The notes beneath the pieces are model-generated. The model saw nothing but the letters and a program-made list of their open reading frames with translations, was not told the DNA's origin and searched no databases. 64,000 nucleotides of DNA, taken from a virus. Of the stretch, positions 37,410 through 46,499 are shown one piece after another. The stretch is taken from positions 1 to 64,000 of the IMG/VR virus record IMGVR_UViG_3300009703_000007, one strand, 5' to 3'. A program made the position numbers and the translations under genes. Position 1 is the first letter of the stretch. Every line of letters begins with the position of its first letter.

Positions 37410-38258
37410 ATGAAAGTCACGAGACAGCGCTTTGAGAAGATCGCTGACCGCATAGTTACTTCTGCGTACGGGTCAGAGGACCTTAGCGAAGCAGTAGCCA
37501 AGACAGCGACTGAAATGTCTCTGTCACCGGAGGCTATCAAAACGCTACTCCAGATGGTCAACACTATTGCTTCACTAAAGCATCTAGACGAATCTCCAGA
37601 TCGGTCCGAAGCTTTCCCGCTTGCGGAGCCTTCTAAGGTTCTACGTATAGTGTTCAACTTGGGGGACGAGGAAGCAGGAGATGTGCCGGAGGCGCCTGAG
37701 CTGGAGCCAGAACCTAGCGCTGATTTTAGTCAGCCACCTAGTGAAGACATTAGACCTAGTGCTGACGAAGACCCGGTTCCGGAAGTGGTACCTGAAGAGG
37801 AAGAGGCGGAGGAAACTCCAGAGGGAGAAGTCAAGGAAGCTTCGCTAGCACCTCAGGTGTTCCTAACCAAGAGTGCCTCTTTCAACTCTGCTGCACGTAG
37901 GCGCGGGCAGGTAGCAGTATTCCGAACAAAGCTGGCACTAGTGGAGCAGGAGTACGTAGACCACCTGGACTATCTAGCTTCAGATTTCATAAGGTTGGGC
38001 GGCCCAGAGATTGAGCCTTTTGAGAAGGACGCTCTGTACGTTTACGGCGACGAGGCTAAGGAGCCTCTAGCAGCGGTGCGCAGTGCAATGCACTATCCCG
38101 ACATGGACGAAGACGCCCTAGAAAAGTGCGCAGGCGTAAAAATAGTAGACACGTCAACAGCTTCCATGCGAAAGTTGGCTAGAATGTTAGAGCTGAACAA
38201 GATGCACAAAGCTCTTGGAGAAGCTATAGAGACCCTAGCAGCGGATTTAGTGACTTAA
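37410..38258 (+). CDS. Virion-module protein with acidic linker, 282 aa
   Basis: An N-terminal helical domain (1-85), a Pro/Glu-rich acidic linker (about 88-145, EEEEAEETPEGE), then a helical domain with AASFNSAARRRGQ and YVDHLDYLASDFIRLG. A two-domain scaffold- or adaptor-like layout. Not recognised. Confidence 0.6.
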   Translation: MKVTRQRFEKIADRIVTSAYGSEDLSEAVAKTATEMSLSPEAIKTLLQMVNTIASLKHLDESPDRSEAFPLAEPSKVLRIVFNLGDEEAGDVPEAPELEPEPSADFSQPPSEDIRPSADEDPVPEVVPEEEEAEETPEGEVKEASLAPQVFLTKSASFNSAARRRGQVAVFRTKLALVEQEYVDHLDYLASDFIRLGGPEIEPFEKDALYVYGDEAKEPLAAVRSAMHYPDMDEDALEKCAGVKIVDTSTASMRKLARMLELNKMHKALGEAIETLAADLVT

Positions 38259-38268
38259 AGGTGGTAGT

Positions 38269-39402
38269 GTGGGTGTCATTAAAAACCTAGGCAAAGAGGT
38301 TGTTGATCGTCAGGGGCGAGATATAGCTGCGCGTGGGTTGAAAGGAGCTCCGGTAGGCCGCGACTTGGCAGAGAACTTCTTCGGAAGAACAGTGGGCGTG
38401 CCTCTTATGGGCGCGGCTGAGACAGTTGGAAAGGGTATCGTAGGTGCAGGAAAGCGGTTAGCACGGGGCACCTCGAACTTACTAGGCGGTGTCGCTCGCA
38501 AGACAACACCTCTGAGAGTGCAGGATAGCTTGGGTAGGGCTGGTGTCATAGACCCCATCCAGCTAGATCTCTCCAACGCACGTCACGCGATTCACGCACG
38601 ACGGGCTAGTGGCATGGAGATCCCAGAGGAGCTAGCGCGCAAAGCTAAAAATAAGTGGCTTGGCCCCGCTTGGCTGGGTGCCACCGTAGGCGTACCCTCC
38701 CTAGCTTTGGCAGCCCACGGTAACCGGGGTGTCTACAAGGACCTTAGTAACGCAGCTGAGACAGGAGTAAGAGAAGTGACAGCTAACGATAATTCTACAA
38801 AAGAGTCGCTCAAGGCGTTCCTAAAAGCAGCGCAGGAAAAGTCTGCAGCGCGAGGCGGAGGCGGAGGCGTCTTCGGAGAGGGCACTGGCAGCAATCCATG
38901 GGAGAAGCCGGGTGAGACCGTAGCTAGAGGTGCTATGGACACTGTGACTGAGTTTTTCAAGCCCACAGCGCAGTCAGCAGGTTACGACCTACAGAAGTCA
39001 ATATTCGGCCTAGGTGACCGAGTCAAGGCTCCTGATGCTATTGCAGAATCGGCTGCTAAGGAGTTCGGCAAGCAGACAGGCAGCTACGCCGGTACGCTTC
39101 TCCAAGGTATGGTGGACGGCGGCATTAATATGGGCCGCGAACAGGCTTCATGGGGACCTCAGCGTAAGCGTATCTTTGACCAGCTCATGATGTCCGATCC
39201 TGTTATTAGTCGCGCTGACCCTGAGATGGTGCTGCAGGCCTACCACTCCATGAAGCGATTTGCTCCGTTGTTGTCTACCGACCAGCACGCAGCACAGGCC
39301 TTCCTGCGAGAAGCTGTACTTCACGAAGGAGCGATGAACTACAACACTATGGGTGCGTTGTCCAAGGCTGAGTCTGAAGCCCGCCGTGCACTAGGAATGT
39401 AA
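38269..39402 (+). CDS. Virion-module protein with hydrophobic segments, 377 aa
   Basis: GTG at 38269 preceded by AAAGGTGG. Basic N-terminal 90 residues with Gly/Ala-rich stretch (PLMGAAETVGKGIVGAGKRL), a short hydrophobic segment near 140-155, then a soluble C-terminal domain (RADPEMVLQAYHSMKRFAPLL). That last block resembles a domain seen at C-termini of large phage internal proteins, but I cannot name it. Confidence 0.55.
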   Translation: MGVIKNLGKEVVDRQGRDIAARGLKGAPVGRDLAENFFGRTVGVPLMGAAETVGKGIVGAGKRLARGTSNLLGGVARKTTPLRVQDSLGRAGVIDPIQLDLSNARHAIHARRASGMEIPEELARKAKNKWLGPAWLGATVGVPSLALAAHGNRGVYKDLSNAAETGVREVTANDNSTKESLKAFLKAAQEKSAARGGGGGVFGEGTGSNPWEKPGETVARGAMDTVTEFFKPTAQSAGYDLQKSIFGLGDRVKAPDAIAESAAKEFGKQTGSYAGTLLQGMVDGGINMGREQASWGPQRKRIFDQLMMSDPVISRADPEMVLQAYHSMKRFAPLLSTDQHAAQAFLREAVLHEGAMNYNTMGALSKAESEARRALGM

Positions 39403-39621
39403 ATGGTTTTGCGTCCAGAAAAACTCGCTCTTGTATCTCAGTACGGGCTGGATGAACTCGTTCCTAGAATCGAGAAAGCAGCTGCGGACGAGAACGGACG
39501 CGTTACACTGCACTCCGCAGTTAAATCCCTAACCCTAGACTTGCTTGTAAAGCACGCAGAGCACAACAGCACAATGCTCGGGTTAGCCCTTCTCAAGGAG
39601 CTGGCAACTACCGATGAGTAA
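39403..39621 (+). CDS. Small helical protein, 72 aa
   Basis: ATG directly follows the previous TAA and the stop overlaps the next gene by 8 nt. Helical, contains EKLALVSQYGLDELVPRIEKAA. Not recognised. Confidence 0.6.
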   Translation: MVLRPEKLALVSQYGLDELVPRIEKAAADENGRVTLHSAVKSLTLDLLVKHAEHNSTMLGLALLKELATTDE

Positions 39622-40138
39622 CGACTTTTACAACTTCATGTATGACGTGCACAGCTGTGTTACTGAGGTTCGCACTCTCCGCAAGGTGGCTCAGGCAGAG
39701 GTGCTGGACATAGAGTTGCGTACTAGGGCAGAAAGCAAGTTGGCTGCTGCTGAGAAAGAGATGCTGACACGTCTGGCGCCCTACGCCAAGGCGATGGGTA
39801 TGGGCGCTGCCGCAGCGACCCCTGCTTTGGCAGGAGGTGCGGCGTTAGCTAGCAAAGCTAAGAGAGACGCTGAGGACTTCAGGAATAAGTCCTTAATGGG
39901 TGCTGCTGCTGTAGGCACGGGCTTAGTAGCAATGAATCATGCTAGTAAGAAGTCCCTACGGGAACCGCAGGAAAAGGTAGCAGAGGACCACGCTGAAATA
40001 GCCACCAAGCTAGCAGCGGTTTTCTACCTTGACCACCTTCTTTCTGAACTTCCGGAGTCCTTCTCTGGGTTTGACGTCGAGAGTGTTAGAGCAGAGAATG
40101 CCAAGCACGCCGCGGACCTTATTTTAGCCCTGGTATAG
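39614..40138 (+). CDS. Glycine/alanine-rich virion protein, 174 aa
   Basis: Charged helices at both ends and an Ala/Gly hydrophobic stretch (about residues 58-75, MGMGAAAATPALAGGAAL) plus a second (93-108). Another member of the hydrophobic-hairpin class. Directly precedes the prohead protease. Confidence 0.6.
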   Translation: MSNDFYNFMYDVHSCVTEVRTLRKVAQAEVLDIELRTRAESKLAAAEKEMLTRLAPYAKAMGMGAAAATPALAGGAALASKAKRDAEDFRNKSLMGAAAVGTGLVAMNHASKKSLREPQEKVAEDHAEIATKLAAVFYLDHLLSELPESFSGFDVESVRAENAKHAADLILALV

Positions 40139-40142
40139 TTTC

Positions 40143-41936
40143 TTGTATAAGCACATCCAACTGGACGCGGTCGACCCTGTGACGCTGGAGCCTAGAGCTA
40201 GTGTCATTGACTCGTCGTACCTTGGGTCTGTGAAAACCGCGGCGCCGATACGCGAGTTTATACTCGAGCTGACTCCTCAACCCGGAAAAACTCTTCTACA
40301 CGTAATCGCTCTAGGGTCGTACGAGTACTACGGGCCCAATCGCAATAAAGATGCGTTTGCTGAGCACCACCACGGGCCTGAGGCAGAGCTCAACCTGCCC
40401 GCCTGTGCGGTGGACCCTTCCTACGGGGGCCTGCTAGATCAATTCAAGGGTATGAAGATATACGAAGACCAGAAAGTCTTCGAGACCTTCCGTGACGCTC
40501 ACGCCTTCCAACACCACAAGAACAAGGACCCTAACAAGAGGATTGGAGATGTCCTAGAGGCGTTTTACAACCCAGAGATGCACCGAGTCGAGTTGGTCAT
40601 CAGCCTGGACCACGACAGGTGTCCTCCCAAATATATCAACCGTATCGACGACGGGTCCATGCTGGCGTTCTCTATGGGCTGTCACATAAAGTTCGATGTG
40701 TGTTCGGTTTGTGGGAATAAAGCACCTACCAGAGCTGACTACTGCAACCACGCCAAGAGGATGCACCAGCCTGGACATGAGTTCGATGAGACAGGTCGAC
40801 CTGTCTGCGTGTTCAACCCAAACGCCAGGTTCTTCGATATATCCATAGTGTTCCGCCCTGCCGACCGCATCGGCTACATGCTTAAGAAAATAGCGTCCGA
40901 AGACGTGTCCTCAGCGGAAGCAGGTGAAGACATCCTCAGCTACAACTACAAGCGTGCCCTAGCGGATAAGCTGGGTGACATGGATAAGCGCATTGCAGGA
41001 CACGTAGAAGGTGTTGAAGAGCTGCCTGCCCACATGGAAGTAGCACTAAAAGCTATACCTCCTATGCCTGAGCATGACATTGACTTGGATGCTCTTTCCT
41101 CACACTCCTTTGCTGACGTAGTTAAGACGTCTTCCAACCTCGGAGTTATGTTCAGCTCCTCGGAGATCGCTGTCCTTTTAGCCCACAAGTGGCACGGAGG
41201 CTTCGAATCCGGGGACGTAAAGTTAGCGTCTAAGTACGCCGCTACCGCGCTGGCTGCACTACGTGATAGCCCCGATGCTGTGGACGAGATCATAGACTCT
41301 GGACTATTCGACGGTAGACACCAGCATAAGATAGCCGAGGAACTTTCTGCATTGAAGGAGCTACGAGGGTGTGCTAGAGAGGATTTGCTCAAGCAGGCCT
41401 TCCTAGGTGGCCACAAATCATTACTGGGCACGGAAGATCTTGGCTGGAGAAAGAATGCCCCTGCTAGTACTGACCGCATCGAAGTTCGCGGCCCCAACGG
41501 TGAGATGAAAGTCACAAACCGAAGCGCTATAACCTCCGCCCAAAATGACCAAAGACTCAAGTCAATGGCGAAAGCGTTGGCGGCAGGTTTACTTGTTGGT
41601 GGGTCGTATCGTATGCTAGCGGGTACTGGAGGCTTAGGAGCGGGAGCTCTTGGTGCGGGAGGGTCTGCGGCGTTGGATTGGGCTGGTAGTAATCGAGTAC
41701 TGCCGTTCGGTGACCATGAGAGGTCCAGTGACGGCACTGTCTCCAAAGAGACCTTGTTGTTCAAACAAGGTGAGGAACTTAAAGTGATTAAGACGAGTAT
41801 GCTGGAGCATATGCACGGTGGATCAGTGGAATCTGTGGATCTAGACGTGGCCGACGGCAGCTTTAACAAACTTTCTGAAGTTTTGAGCAGTTACGTGTTG
41901 AGGGACCTCCTTGACGACGTTGACAAGATGCGCTAA
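40143..41936 (+). CDS. Prohead protease with long C-terminal extension
   Basis: 597 residues from a TTG at 40143 (no ATG precedes the conserved part). Residues 30-250 carry the fold of phage prohead proteases: SYEYYGPNRNKDAF, HAFQHHKNKDPNKRIGDV (catalytic His region), VELVISLDHDR and DGSMLAFSMGCHIKFD (catalytic Ser). A CSVCG...YCNHAKRMH knuckle likely binds zinc. The C-terminal 340 residues are extra: a helical segment, then a Gly-rich hydrophobic stretch (about 475-510). Expected to process capsid and core proteins during maturation. Precedes scaffold-like and capsid genes. Confidence 0.75.
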   Translation: MYKHIQLDAVDPVTLEPRASVIDSSYLGSVKTAAPIREFILELTPQPGKTLLHVIALGSYEYYGPNRNKDAFAEHHHGPEAELNLPACAVDPSYGGLLDQFKGMKIYEDQKVFETFRDAHAFQHHKNKDPNKRIGDVLEAFYNPEMHRVELVISLDHDRCPPKYINRIDDGSMLAFSMGCHIKFDVCSVCGNKAPTRADYCNHAKRMHQPGHEFDETGRPVCVFNPNARFFDISIVFRPADRIGYMLKKIASEDVSSAEAGEDILSYNYKRALADKLGDMDKRIAGHVEGVEELPAHMEVALKAIPPMPEHDIDLDALSSHSFADVVKTSSNLGVMFSSSEIAVLLAHKWHGGFESGDVKLASKYAATALAALRDSPDAVDEIIDSGLFDGRHQHKIAEELSALKELRGCAREDLLKQAFLGGHKSLLGTEDLGWRKNAPASTDRIEVRGPNGEMKVTNRSAITSAQNDQRLKSMAKALAAGLLVGGSYRMLAGTGGLGAGALGAGGSAALDWAGSNRVLPFGDHERSSDGTVSKETLLFKQGEELKVIKTSMLEHMHGGSVESVDLDVADGSFNKLSEVLSSYVLRDLLDDVDKMR

Positions 41937-41978
41937 CCTATAAAAGACTGTAGATTCCACGCGAGGATTAAAAGTATT

Positions 41979-42656
41979 ATGAGAGGTCTCAAGTTAGAGG
42001 ATGTACTAACTCAGATCGATGATGCAGTAGGTAGCACTAAGCAGGCCGCTGTTAACGACGATGAGTTAAGCACAGAAAAGTTGGCGGAGAAGGAAGAGGA
42101 GGATGCTCCTTCTGAGGACGTTCCCGCAGCCCTGGCTGATGACAAGGACGACAGCGATGAGGACGAGGATGAGGGCGAGGATGAGGACGACGGCGAAAAG
42201 GCCGCGTCTGACGCCAGTATCCTAGCCGCTATCGAAGCTGCTGTGCAGGAGACGGATAAGACTGCCTCTGTACAGGAAGCCGAGCCAGTTAGCGACTTGA
42301 TGAAGCTTGCTCAAGACCTTAACGAACAGCAGTTCGACGGTCTCTTGAAGAAGGCGGACGTTTTGGCGCAGGCGATTGCCGATGGCGTGGTATCTCGGTT
42401 GCAGGCCTATGAGAAGGCTGCGTCCGATTTGCAGACTGAGAAGATGCACGAAGCTTTCAATGCTGCTCCAAGTAACATCAAGGAAGCGGCAGCGCAGGGT
42501 TACAACGACGCCCACGCGCAGATGACTAAGCTGGCAGAGGATCAGTTCGTTAGTGGTTATACCAAGACGGCCCAGCTGCTCACCCACAAAGCTCTGTTCA
42601 CAAAAGCGGCCAGCATGACTGATGAGCTGGTAGCTGCTATAAAGAACCAGGAGTAA
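41979..42656 (+). CDS. Acidic scaffold/head-core-like protein, 225 aa
   Basis: Very acidic middle (DDKDDSDEDEDEGEDEDDGE near residues 52-72) flanked by helices with several K-x-A sites. Position between protease and capsid gene, with this charge pattern, is typical of internal scaffold proteins that are degraded on maturation. Preceded by CCTATAAAAGAC, a possible late promoter. Confidence 0.6.
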   Translation: MRGLKLEDVLTQIDDAVGSTKQAAVNDDELSTEKLAEKEEEDAPSEDVPAALADDKDDSDEDEDEGEDEDDGEKAASDASILAAIEAAVQETDKTASVQEAEPVSDLMKLAQDLNEQQFDGLLKKADVLAQAIADGVVSRLQAYEKAASDLQTEKMHEAFNAAPSNIKEAAAQGYNDAHAQMTKLAEDQFVSGYTKTAQLLTHKALFTKAASMTDELVAAIKNQE

Positions 42657-42659
42657 ACC

Positions 42660-43190
42660 GTGTCTTCGGCAACCTATCAGCAGCTGCTGGATGAGGTATT
42701 GCCATCCGCAGCGTTGGCAGTCGAGCGTAGCTTTAAGCTAGCGAGCAAAGCCGACGTTGCTAAGGACGTGTTTACTGCTCCGGGAAAGATGACCAGGTTC
42801 TTCGATATGTTTACTGGGAACACGTCGAAGGAACTGGTCGACCAGCTTAACCATATGCACAAAGCAAAAGGCGAAGCTGTTGGAGCTTTAGGTAAAGCGC
42901 AAGACACCATACAAGATCTACGCCGAGGCTCACAGCGCAGAGCTACCACCGACTGGCTGAACACCACAGGAGGCAAAGCTCTTGCGGGCATGGGTGCAAC
43001 GGGTGCCATAGCTGCGCCAGTAGCTTACGGCGTTGGCCACTTACAAGGAGCCAAGAACAAGAAGCGTGACCGTAACATGGCCTTCGGCTCTGGAATGGCT
43101 ACGGGACTTGCTGCTCCAGGGATGGTCAACGCGGGTATGTCCCGACTTCAGCAGGCACACGCCGGCGGGATGCAACCTGCGGGGTACTAG
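42660..43190 (+). CDS. Virion-module protein with Gly/Ala hydrophobic segments, 176 aa
   Basis: GTG at 42660. Helical N-terminal half (FDMFTGNTSKELVDQLNHM), then Gly/Ala-rich stretches near residues 98-122 and 140-160. Not recognised. Same hydrophobic-hairpin class as other proteins here. Confidence 0.6.
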   Translation: MSSATYQQLLDEVLPSAALAVERSFKLASKADVAKDVFTAPGKMTRFFDMFTGNTSKELVDQLNHMHKAKGEAVGALGKAQDTIQDLRRGSQRRATTDWLNTTGGKALAGMGATGAIAAPVAYGVGHLQGAKNKKRDRNMAFGSGMATGLAAPGMVNAGMSRLQQAHAGGMQPAGY

Positions 43191-43192
43191 TA

Positions 43193-43384
43193 ATGAGTCT
43201 TTTTGCTAAGTTAGGCGAAGTTCGCAGAGAGCATCTCCCGGGCACAGTCAAGGAATCGGCCGCGCAAGAGCCCCCTGAGGCAGGCCACACAGTCTCTAGG
43301 GCACTCTTCAAGATGGCCCAGAGTTTGCGAGCTGTACAGCCCTGCCCTAGAATTACCTATGAAGACCTTGAGCTGATAAAGTAA
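43193..43384 (+). CDS. Small protein, 63 aa
   Basis: Charged, with RALFKMAQSLRAV helix near the C-terminus. Stop overlaps the next ATG as TAATG. Not recognised. Confidence 0.55.
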   Translation: MSLFAKLGEVRREHLPGTVKESAAQEPPEAGHTVSRALFKMAQSLRAVQPCPRITYEDLELIK

Positions 43385-43509
43385 TGGGAATTAATGAACA
43401 ATTGGCTAAGTTAGCCGCGGCGCTAAGGCGTCTCGGCGAAGCTAAGCGCAAGAACGGGGCCACTAAGGTTGTTTTTGCCGCTAAAGCGCTATCTCACTTG
43501 AGAAGGTAA
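43384..43509 (+). CDS. Very small basic protein, 41 aa
   Basis: ATG overlaps the preceding stop (TAATG) and the TAA at 43509 lies 5 nt before the next gene. Begins MGINEQLAKLAAALRRLG and is Lys/Arg/Ala-rich, a single amphipathic helix. Tight packing and coding-like composition support it. Confidence 0.6.
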   Translation: MGINEQLAKLAAALRRLGEAKRKNGATKVVFAAKALSHLRR

Positions 43510-43513
43510 GATC

Positions 43514-43909
43514 ATGCAGAAGTTAGCAAACGCAATCGAAGAAATTGGCCGGTACGTGGAAGCCTTAGAGAAGCAGGCGCAAAAAGCGGCTGCACCTCCA
43601 TACAAGCCTTCTGTAGTAGAACCCGCAATCGACAGCAATCCGCAGCGTGACTACGGTGAGCTACTCCCAAAGCTGGCCGCCAGGCTGGACAAAGAGGAAG
43701 ATGCGGTGAAGGCGGAACTGGATAAACTCGACGGTTCTGTTTTAGGTGAGCTTGCAAAGCTTGCCGACGATGATGGAAGTGCTTCTAGTGTTTCACTTGG
43801 CAGTGCTTCCGATTATGTAGACCATTCCACCAAGTCGCGACGTAAGGAAGCCAATACGTCACGAGGAGCGTGGGATAACTTCACCAAGTATCTTTTGGAT
43901 AAACCCTAA
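43514..43909 (+). CDS. Head-module protein, 131 aa
   Basis: Helical and charged with IGRYVEALEKQAQKAA and a Ser-rich acidic stretch, ending in DNFTKYLLDKP. Directly upstream of the decoration and capsid genes. A core or assembly role is plausible; no family was recognised. Confidence 0.55.
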   Translation: MQKLANAIEEIGRYVEALEKQAQKAAAPPYKPSVVEPAIDSNPQRDYGELLPKLAARLDKEEDAVKAELDKLDGSVLGELAKLADDDGSASSVSLGSASDYVDHSTKSRRKEANTSRGAWDNFTKYLLDKP

Positions 43910-43925
43910 GAGGAGTTAACTAACC

Positions 43926-44447
43926 ATGGCATTTAATGTAGACCGCGGTTGGCCTGATAGTCGAGGTTCTGCTATTGACGAGACGTACGTCCCGGCAGCA
44001 GGTCAGAACTTAGAGGAAGGCCACATCGTAACACTGGGCGGAGCAGTTGGAGCACCAACTATTTCTCTGGTGACATTGGTCGACCTGACGCCTGCGTCCA
44101 ACTCTGCTGCAGATATTGCGGATGCGCTTACGCTAGTAGACGCCACCCCGTGTTTTGTAGTTGTTGAAGGTAACGTAGCTGCAACAGGTAACCTTTCAGG
44201 AAGCTGGCTAGGTAAGGCTGTATGTCTTATCGGTGGCGGAATGAAGTTCACCGTGCCCACAGCTAAGTATGACCTAAACGGTGGCGCTGCCGCTACCGTG
44301 TTCGCTCCAGGATCTGCCGTAACGGTAGCTGCTGGACTCATCTCTGCACGGAACGCTGGTACAGCGGACCGGTCCAACTTCCAGCTATTCGGTTGGGTCG
44401 AGGACTACAACGCAGCAACCGGTGCCCTTACGGTCATCCGTAAGTAA
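43926..44447 (+). CDS. Capsid decoration/stabilisation-type protein, 173 aa
   Basis: Gly/Ala/Thr/Val-rich all-beta protein (AADIADALTLVDATPCFVVVEG ... GSAVTVAAGLISARNAG). Its place 10 nt before the capsid gene and AAGAGGAGTTAACTAACC leader fit a highly made head decoration protein. Confidence 0.65.
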   Translation: MAFNVDRGWPDSRGSAIDETYVPAAGQNLEEGHIVTLGGAVGAPTISLVTLVDLTPASNSAADIADALTLVDATPCFVVVEGNVAATGNLSGSWLGKAVCLIGGGMKFTVPTAKYDLNGGAAATVFAPGSAVTVAAGLISARNAGTADRSNFQLFGWVEDYNAATGALTVIRK

Positions 44448-44457
44448 GGAGTAGACA

Positions 44458-45375
44458 ATGAAGACCGAACTTTACAACGTCGACTCACAGGCCATCAACC
44501 GTGCGTTCGTACAGAAGATTGAGTCTGGACGAGTCAAGGAGGCGGCTGATGAGTTCAGCCTCTTCGTCCGCGCGAAGATGCGAGAAGAGGAGATCGTTCA
44601 GTCGATCCTCTCACCGATGCTCGTCACTGAGGATCAGCTCGATCGGGACGTAAACACGGATGAGCCCAAGGTCATCGTCGAGAAGGAAATCGACTCGGTA
44701 GCGACCTACGTACCCTTCAAGGGTTCCGGGCGTAACCGATGGTACACGGGCGACCGCTTCGAAGTGTTCTTCGGAAAGGTCGAGTCGGAGCGATTCAGCA
44801 AGTCTAAGTTCCAGCTTATGACTTACCGCCACGACATCCGTAAGCTCCTGGCTGACAACAGCGTGTTTGATATTGGCGATCAGGTCGACACTAAGTTCTT
44901 CGGACTTTGTGGCGATATCATGACCGCTAACCCGACGCAGGATCTTAGCCCCACCGGTGGATTCACACCTACAAACATCAAGTTGATGATGCAGAACATG
45001 CTCAATCGCAAGATTCCGATGGGATGCTTCGTGATGACCAAGTCACTCTACGCGGAGACGCTAGACTGGCCGGCCACCACGATCTCTGACGAGATTGCGA
45101 AGGAGAAGTTCCGCAACGGTATCGACGACAGCCTTTCGCTGTTCGGCGTACCTGTGAAGACTACGATCAAGAACGATATCGTTCCTACAAACGAAGCCTG
45201 GCTATTCGGCCCAGCGGGACAGGGCGATTCTCGTAACTACCTTGGTCACTACTTCTACCTGCAGGAGCCCACGCTCTTCATCAAGCAGGAAGCGGACATC
45301 ATCACGTTCTGGACGTACAGCGCGCCCGGTATCGGACTTTCGGGTACGAGTGCCGTAACGCGAGCCACGTTCTAA
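44458..45375 (+). CDS. Major capsid protein (HK97 fold)
   Basis: 305 residues. Features of this fold: helical N-terminal arm (1-60), ATYVPFKGSGRNRWYTGDRFEVFFGKVES (E-loop region), a long spine helix (TNIKLMMQNMLNRK), and a P-domain with AWLFGPAGQGDSRNYLGHYFYLQEPT. Codon use is noticeably more biased towards CGA/CTC/TCC endings than in neighbours, as expected for the most abundant product. Followed by a hairpin at 45386. Confidence 0.85.
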   Translation: MKTELYNVDSQAINRAFVQKIESGRVKEAADEFSLFVRAKMREEEIVQSILSPMLVTEDQLDRDVNTDEPKVIVEKEIDSVATYVPFKGSGRNRWYTGDRFEVFFGKVESERFSKSKFQLMTYRHDIRKLLADNSVFDIGDQVDTKFFGLCGDIMTANPTQDLSPTGGFTPTNIKLMMQNMLNRKIPMGCFVMTKSLYAETLDWPATTISDEIAKEKFRNGIDDSLSLFGVPVKTTIKNDIVPTNEAWLFGPAGQGDSRNYLGHYFYLQEPTLFIKQEADIITFWTYSAPGIGLSGTSAVTRATF

Positions 45376-45385
45376 TCAATACTGG

Positions 45386-45418
45386 TTGTGAGGGTTGGGC
45401 GGTACCCATCTCTCACAA
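45386..45418 (+). terminator. Hairpin after the capsid gene
   Basis: TTGTGAG (45386-45392) pairs with CTCACAA (45412-45418), with inner TGGG (45396-45399)/CCCA (45405-45408). There is no T-run, so it may be an mRNA 3'-end protector or partial terminator rather than a full stop. Confidence 0.55.
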
Positions 45419-45427
45419 ATCGTGCGA

Positions 45428-45895
45428 ATGACTAAACGGTATATAGTTACAAAGGCTACAGAGCTCCTCGGCATCCAGCATAACGCGGGTGCTAGCCGAT
45501 CTCTTAGCTCTAAGCAACTTAGCCATCCGCAGGTTTCTGAGGCGCTTCGTAGAGGCATCATAGAGGAAGAGGTTCTAGAAAAGCCTGCTCCTCCAGTTCA
45601 GCCACCTGCAGAAGCTGTCGAGCCCACACCTGCACCGGAACCGGAGCCAGAACCCGAGTCGGAACCTGAGCCAGCACCCGCTGAACCAGAACCCGAGTCG
45701 GAGCCAGAACCCGAACCCGAACCCGAACCCGAACCTGAGTCAGAAGTTGAAGCCCCCGTTGCAGCGGAGGCAGTCCCTACAGAGGACGATCTGATGGCGA
45801 TGGAAATCGCAGACCTAAAAAGTTTAGCTACAGGTCTGGGAATAAAGGGTTCACGCAGATCAACGCTTGTCAAGCGCATCCTAGCGCACGCATAA
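45428..45895 (+). CDS. Pro-Glu-rich protein with C-terminal SAP/HeH-like domain
   Basis: 155 residues from ATG at 45428; an upstream TTG at 45395 lies inside the hairpin and is unlikely. Residues about 60-115 are a long Pro-Glu repeat. The last 35 residues (MEIADLKSLATGLGIKGSRR ... LVKRIL) match the SAP/HeH helix-extension-helix pattern of DNA-binding domains. N-terminal ATELLGI helix. Possibly links DNA and capsid during packaging; that role is inference. Confidence 0.65.
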   Translation: MTKRYIVTKATELLGIQHNAGASRSLSSKQLSHPQVSEALRRGIIEEEVLEKPAPPVQPPAEAVEPTPAPEPEPEPESEPEPAPAEPEPESEPEPEPEPEPEPESEVEAPVAAEAVPTEDDLMAMEIADLKSLATGLGIKGSRRSTLVKRILAHA

Positions 45896-45911
45896 CTAAG
45901 GGAGAAAAGAA

Positions 45912-46403
45912 ATGCCAAATCTACCCCACGAGTTGCCTGAGGGAATCCAGTTTGGTTACCAGGGCGCTACAGCTGGGTTAAACCACGACGCTACCCGCGG
46001 AGTGTACGCTTTTGATGTGCCTAACGGCACGGTGTACCTGGGTGAAGCAGTCTCGGCTAGTCGCAGTGTAGCGCTAGTTGCGGGTGCTGAAGCCGCTAAC
46101 GTCATTCCAGTAGTTGCGACAGTCCAGGCCCCTGGGTCCACTGTTACCGTAGCTGCCGTACAGAGATTGCTGTGCGAACTGGTGGATGATAGTGGTGCAA
46201 CAGCAGCAGTAGCTGTGTTCAACGCGTCTGCAGGAGGAACTGATGTTTCTACGGTAGGCGGAGCACGGCTGATCGTCGATACCGCAGCAGCGGGTACTAT
46301 CACACTCAACGTCCTAGACGTTGGTGTCGAAACAGTGCACTTGCTGGTTAGACCGCTCAACGCTGCGGGAGAACAGGCCCACGCTGCATTAGCCTTCGCG
46401 TAA
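45912..46403 (+). CDS. Second decoration-type protein, 163 aa
   Basis: Ala/Val/Thr-rich beta protein (GSTVTVAAVQRLLCELVDDSG ...). Starts 15 nt after an AGGGAGAAAAG ribosome-binding site. Followed by a terminator. Composition and place match head decoration or head-surface proteins. Confidence 0.6.
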   Translation: MPNLPHELPEGIQFGYQGATAGLNHDATRGVYAFDVPNGTVYLGEAVSASRSVALVAGAEAANVIPVVATVQAPGSTVTVAAVQRLLCELVDDSGATAAVAVFNASAGGTDVSTVGGARLIVDTAAAGTITLNVLDVGVETVHLLVRPLNAAGEQAHAALAFA

Positions 46404-46431
46404 GCCTAACTAGAAACAGGTTATCAAGTCA

Positions 46432-46472
46432 ACAGAGGATGGCAGCTTCAGGGTTGCTGTCCTTCTGTACTT
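46432..46472 (+). terminator. Intrinsic terminator after the head module
   Basis: ACAGAGGATGGCAGC (46432-46446) pairs with GCTGTCCTTCTGT-containing arm (46456-46468), followed by ACTTTTG. Separates head from neck/tail genes; a new box TAATATTGTC follows. Confidence 0.7.
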
Positions 46473-46499
46473 TTGACTTAATATTGTCTAGGAGATGTT

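Noticed and set aside
40946-41869. 307-codon minus-strand frame opposite the prohead protease
   Set aside because: Ser/Ala/Pro-rich mirror of the coding strand with no start signals.
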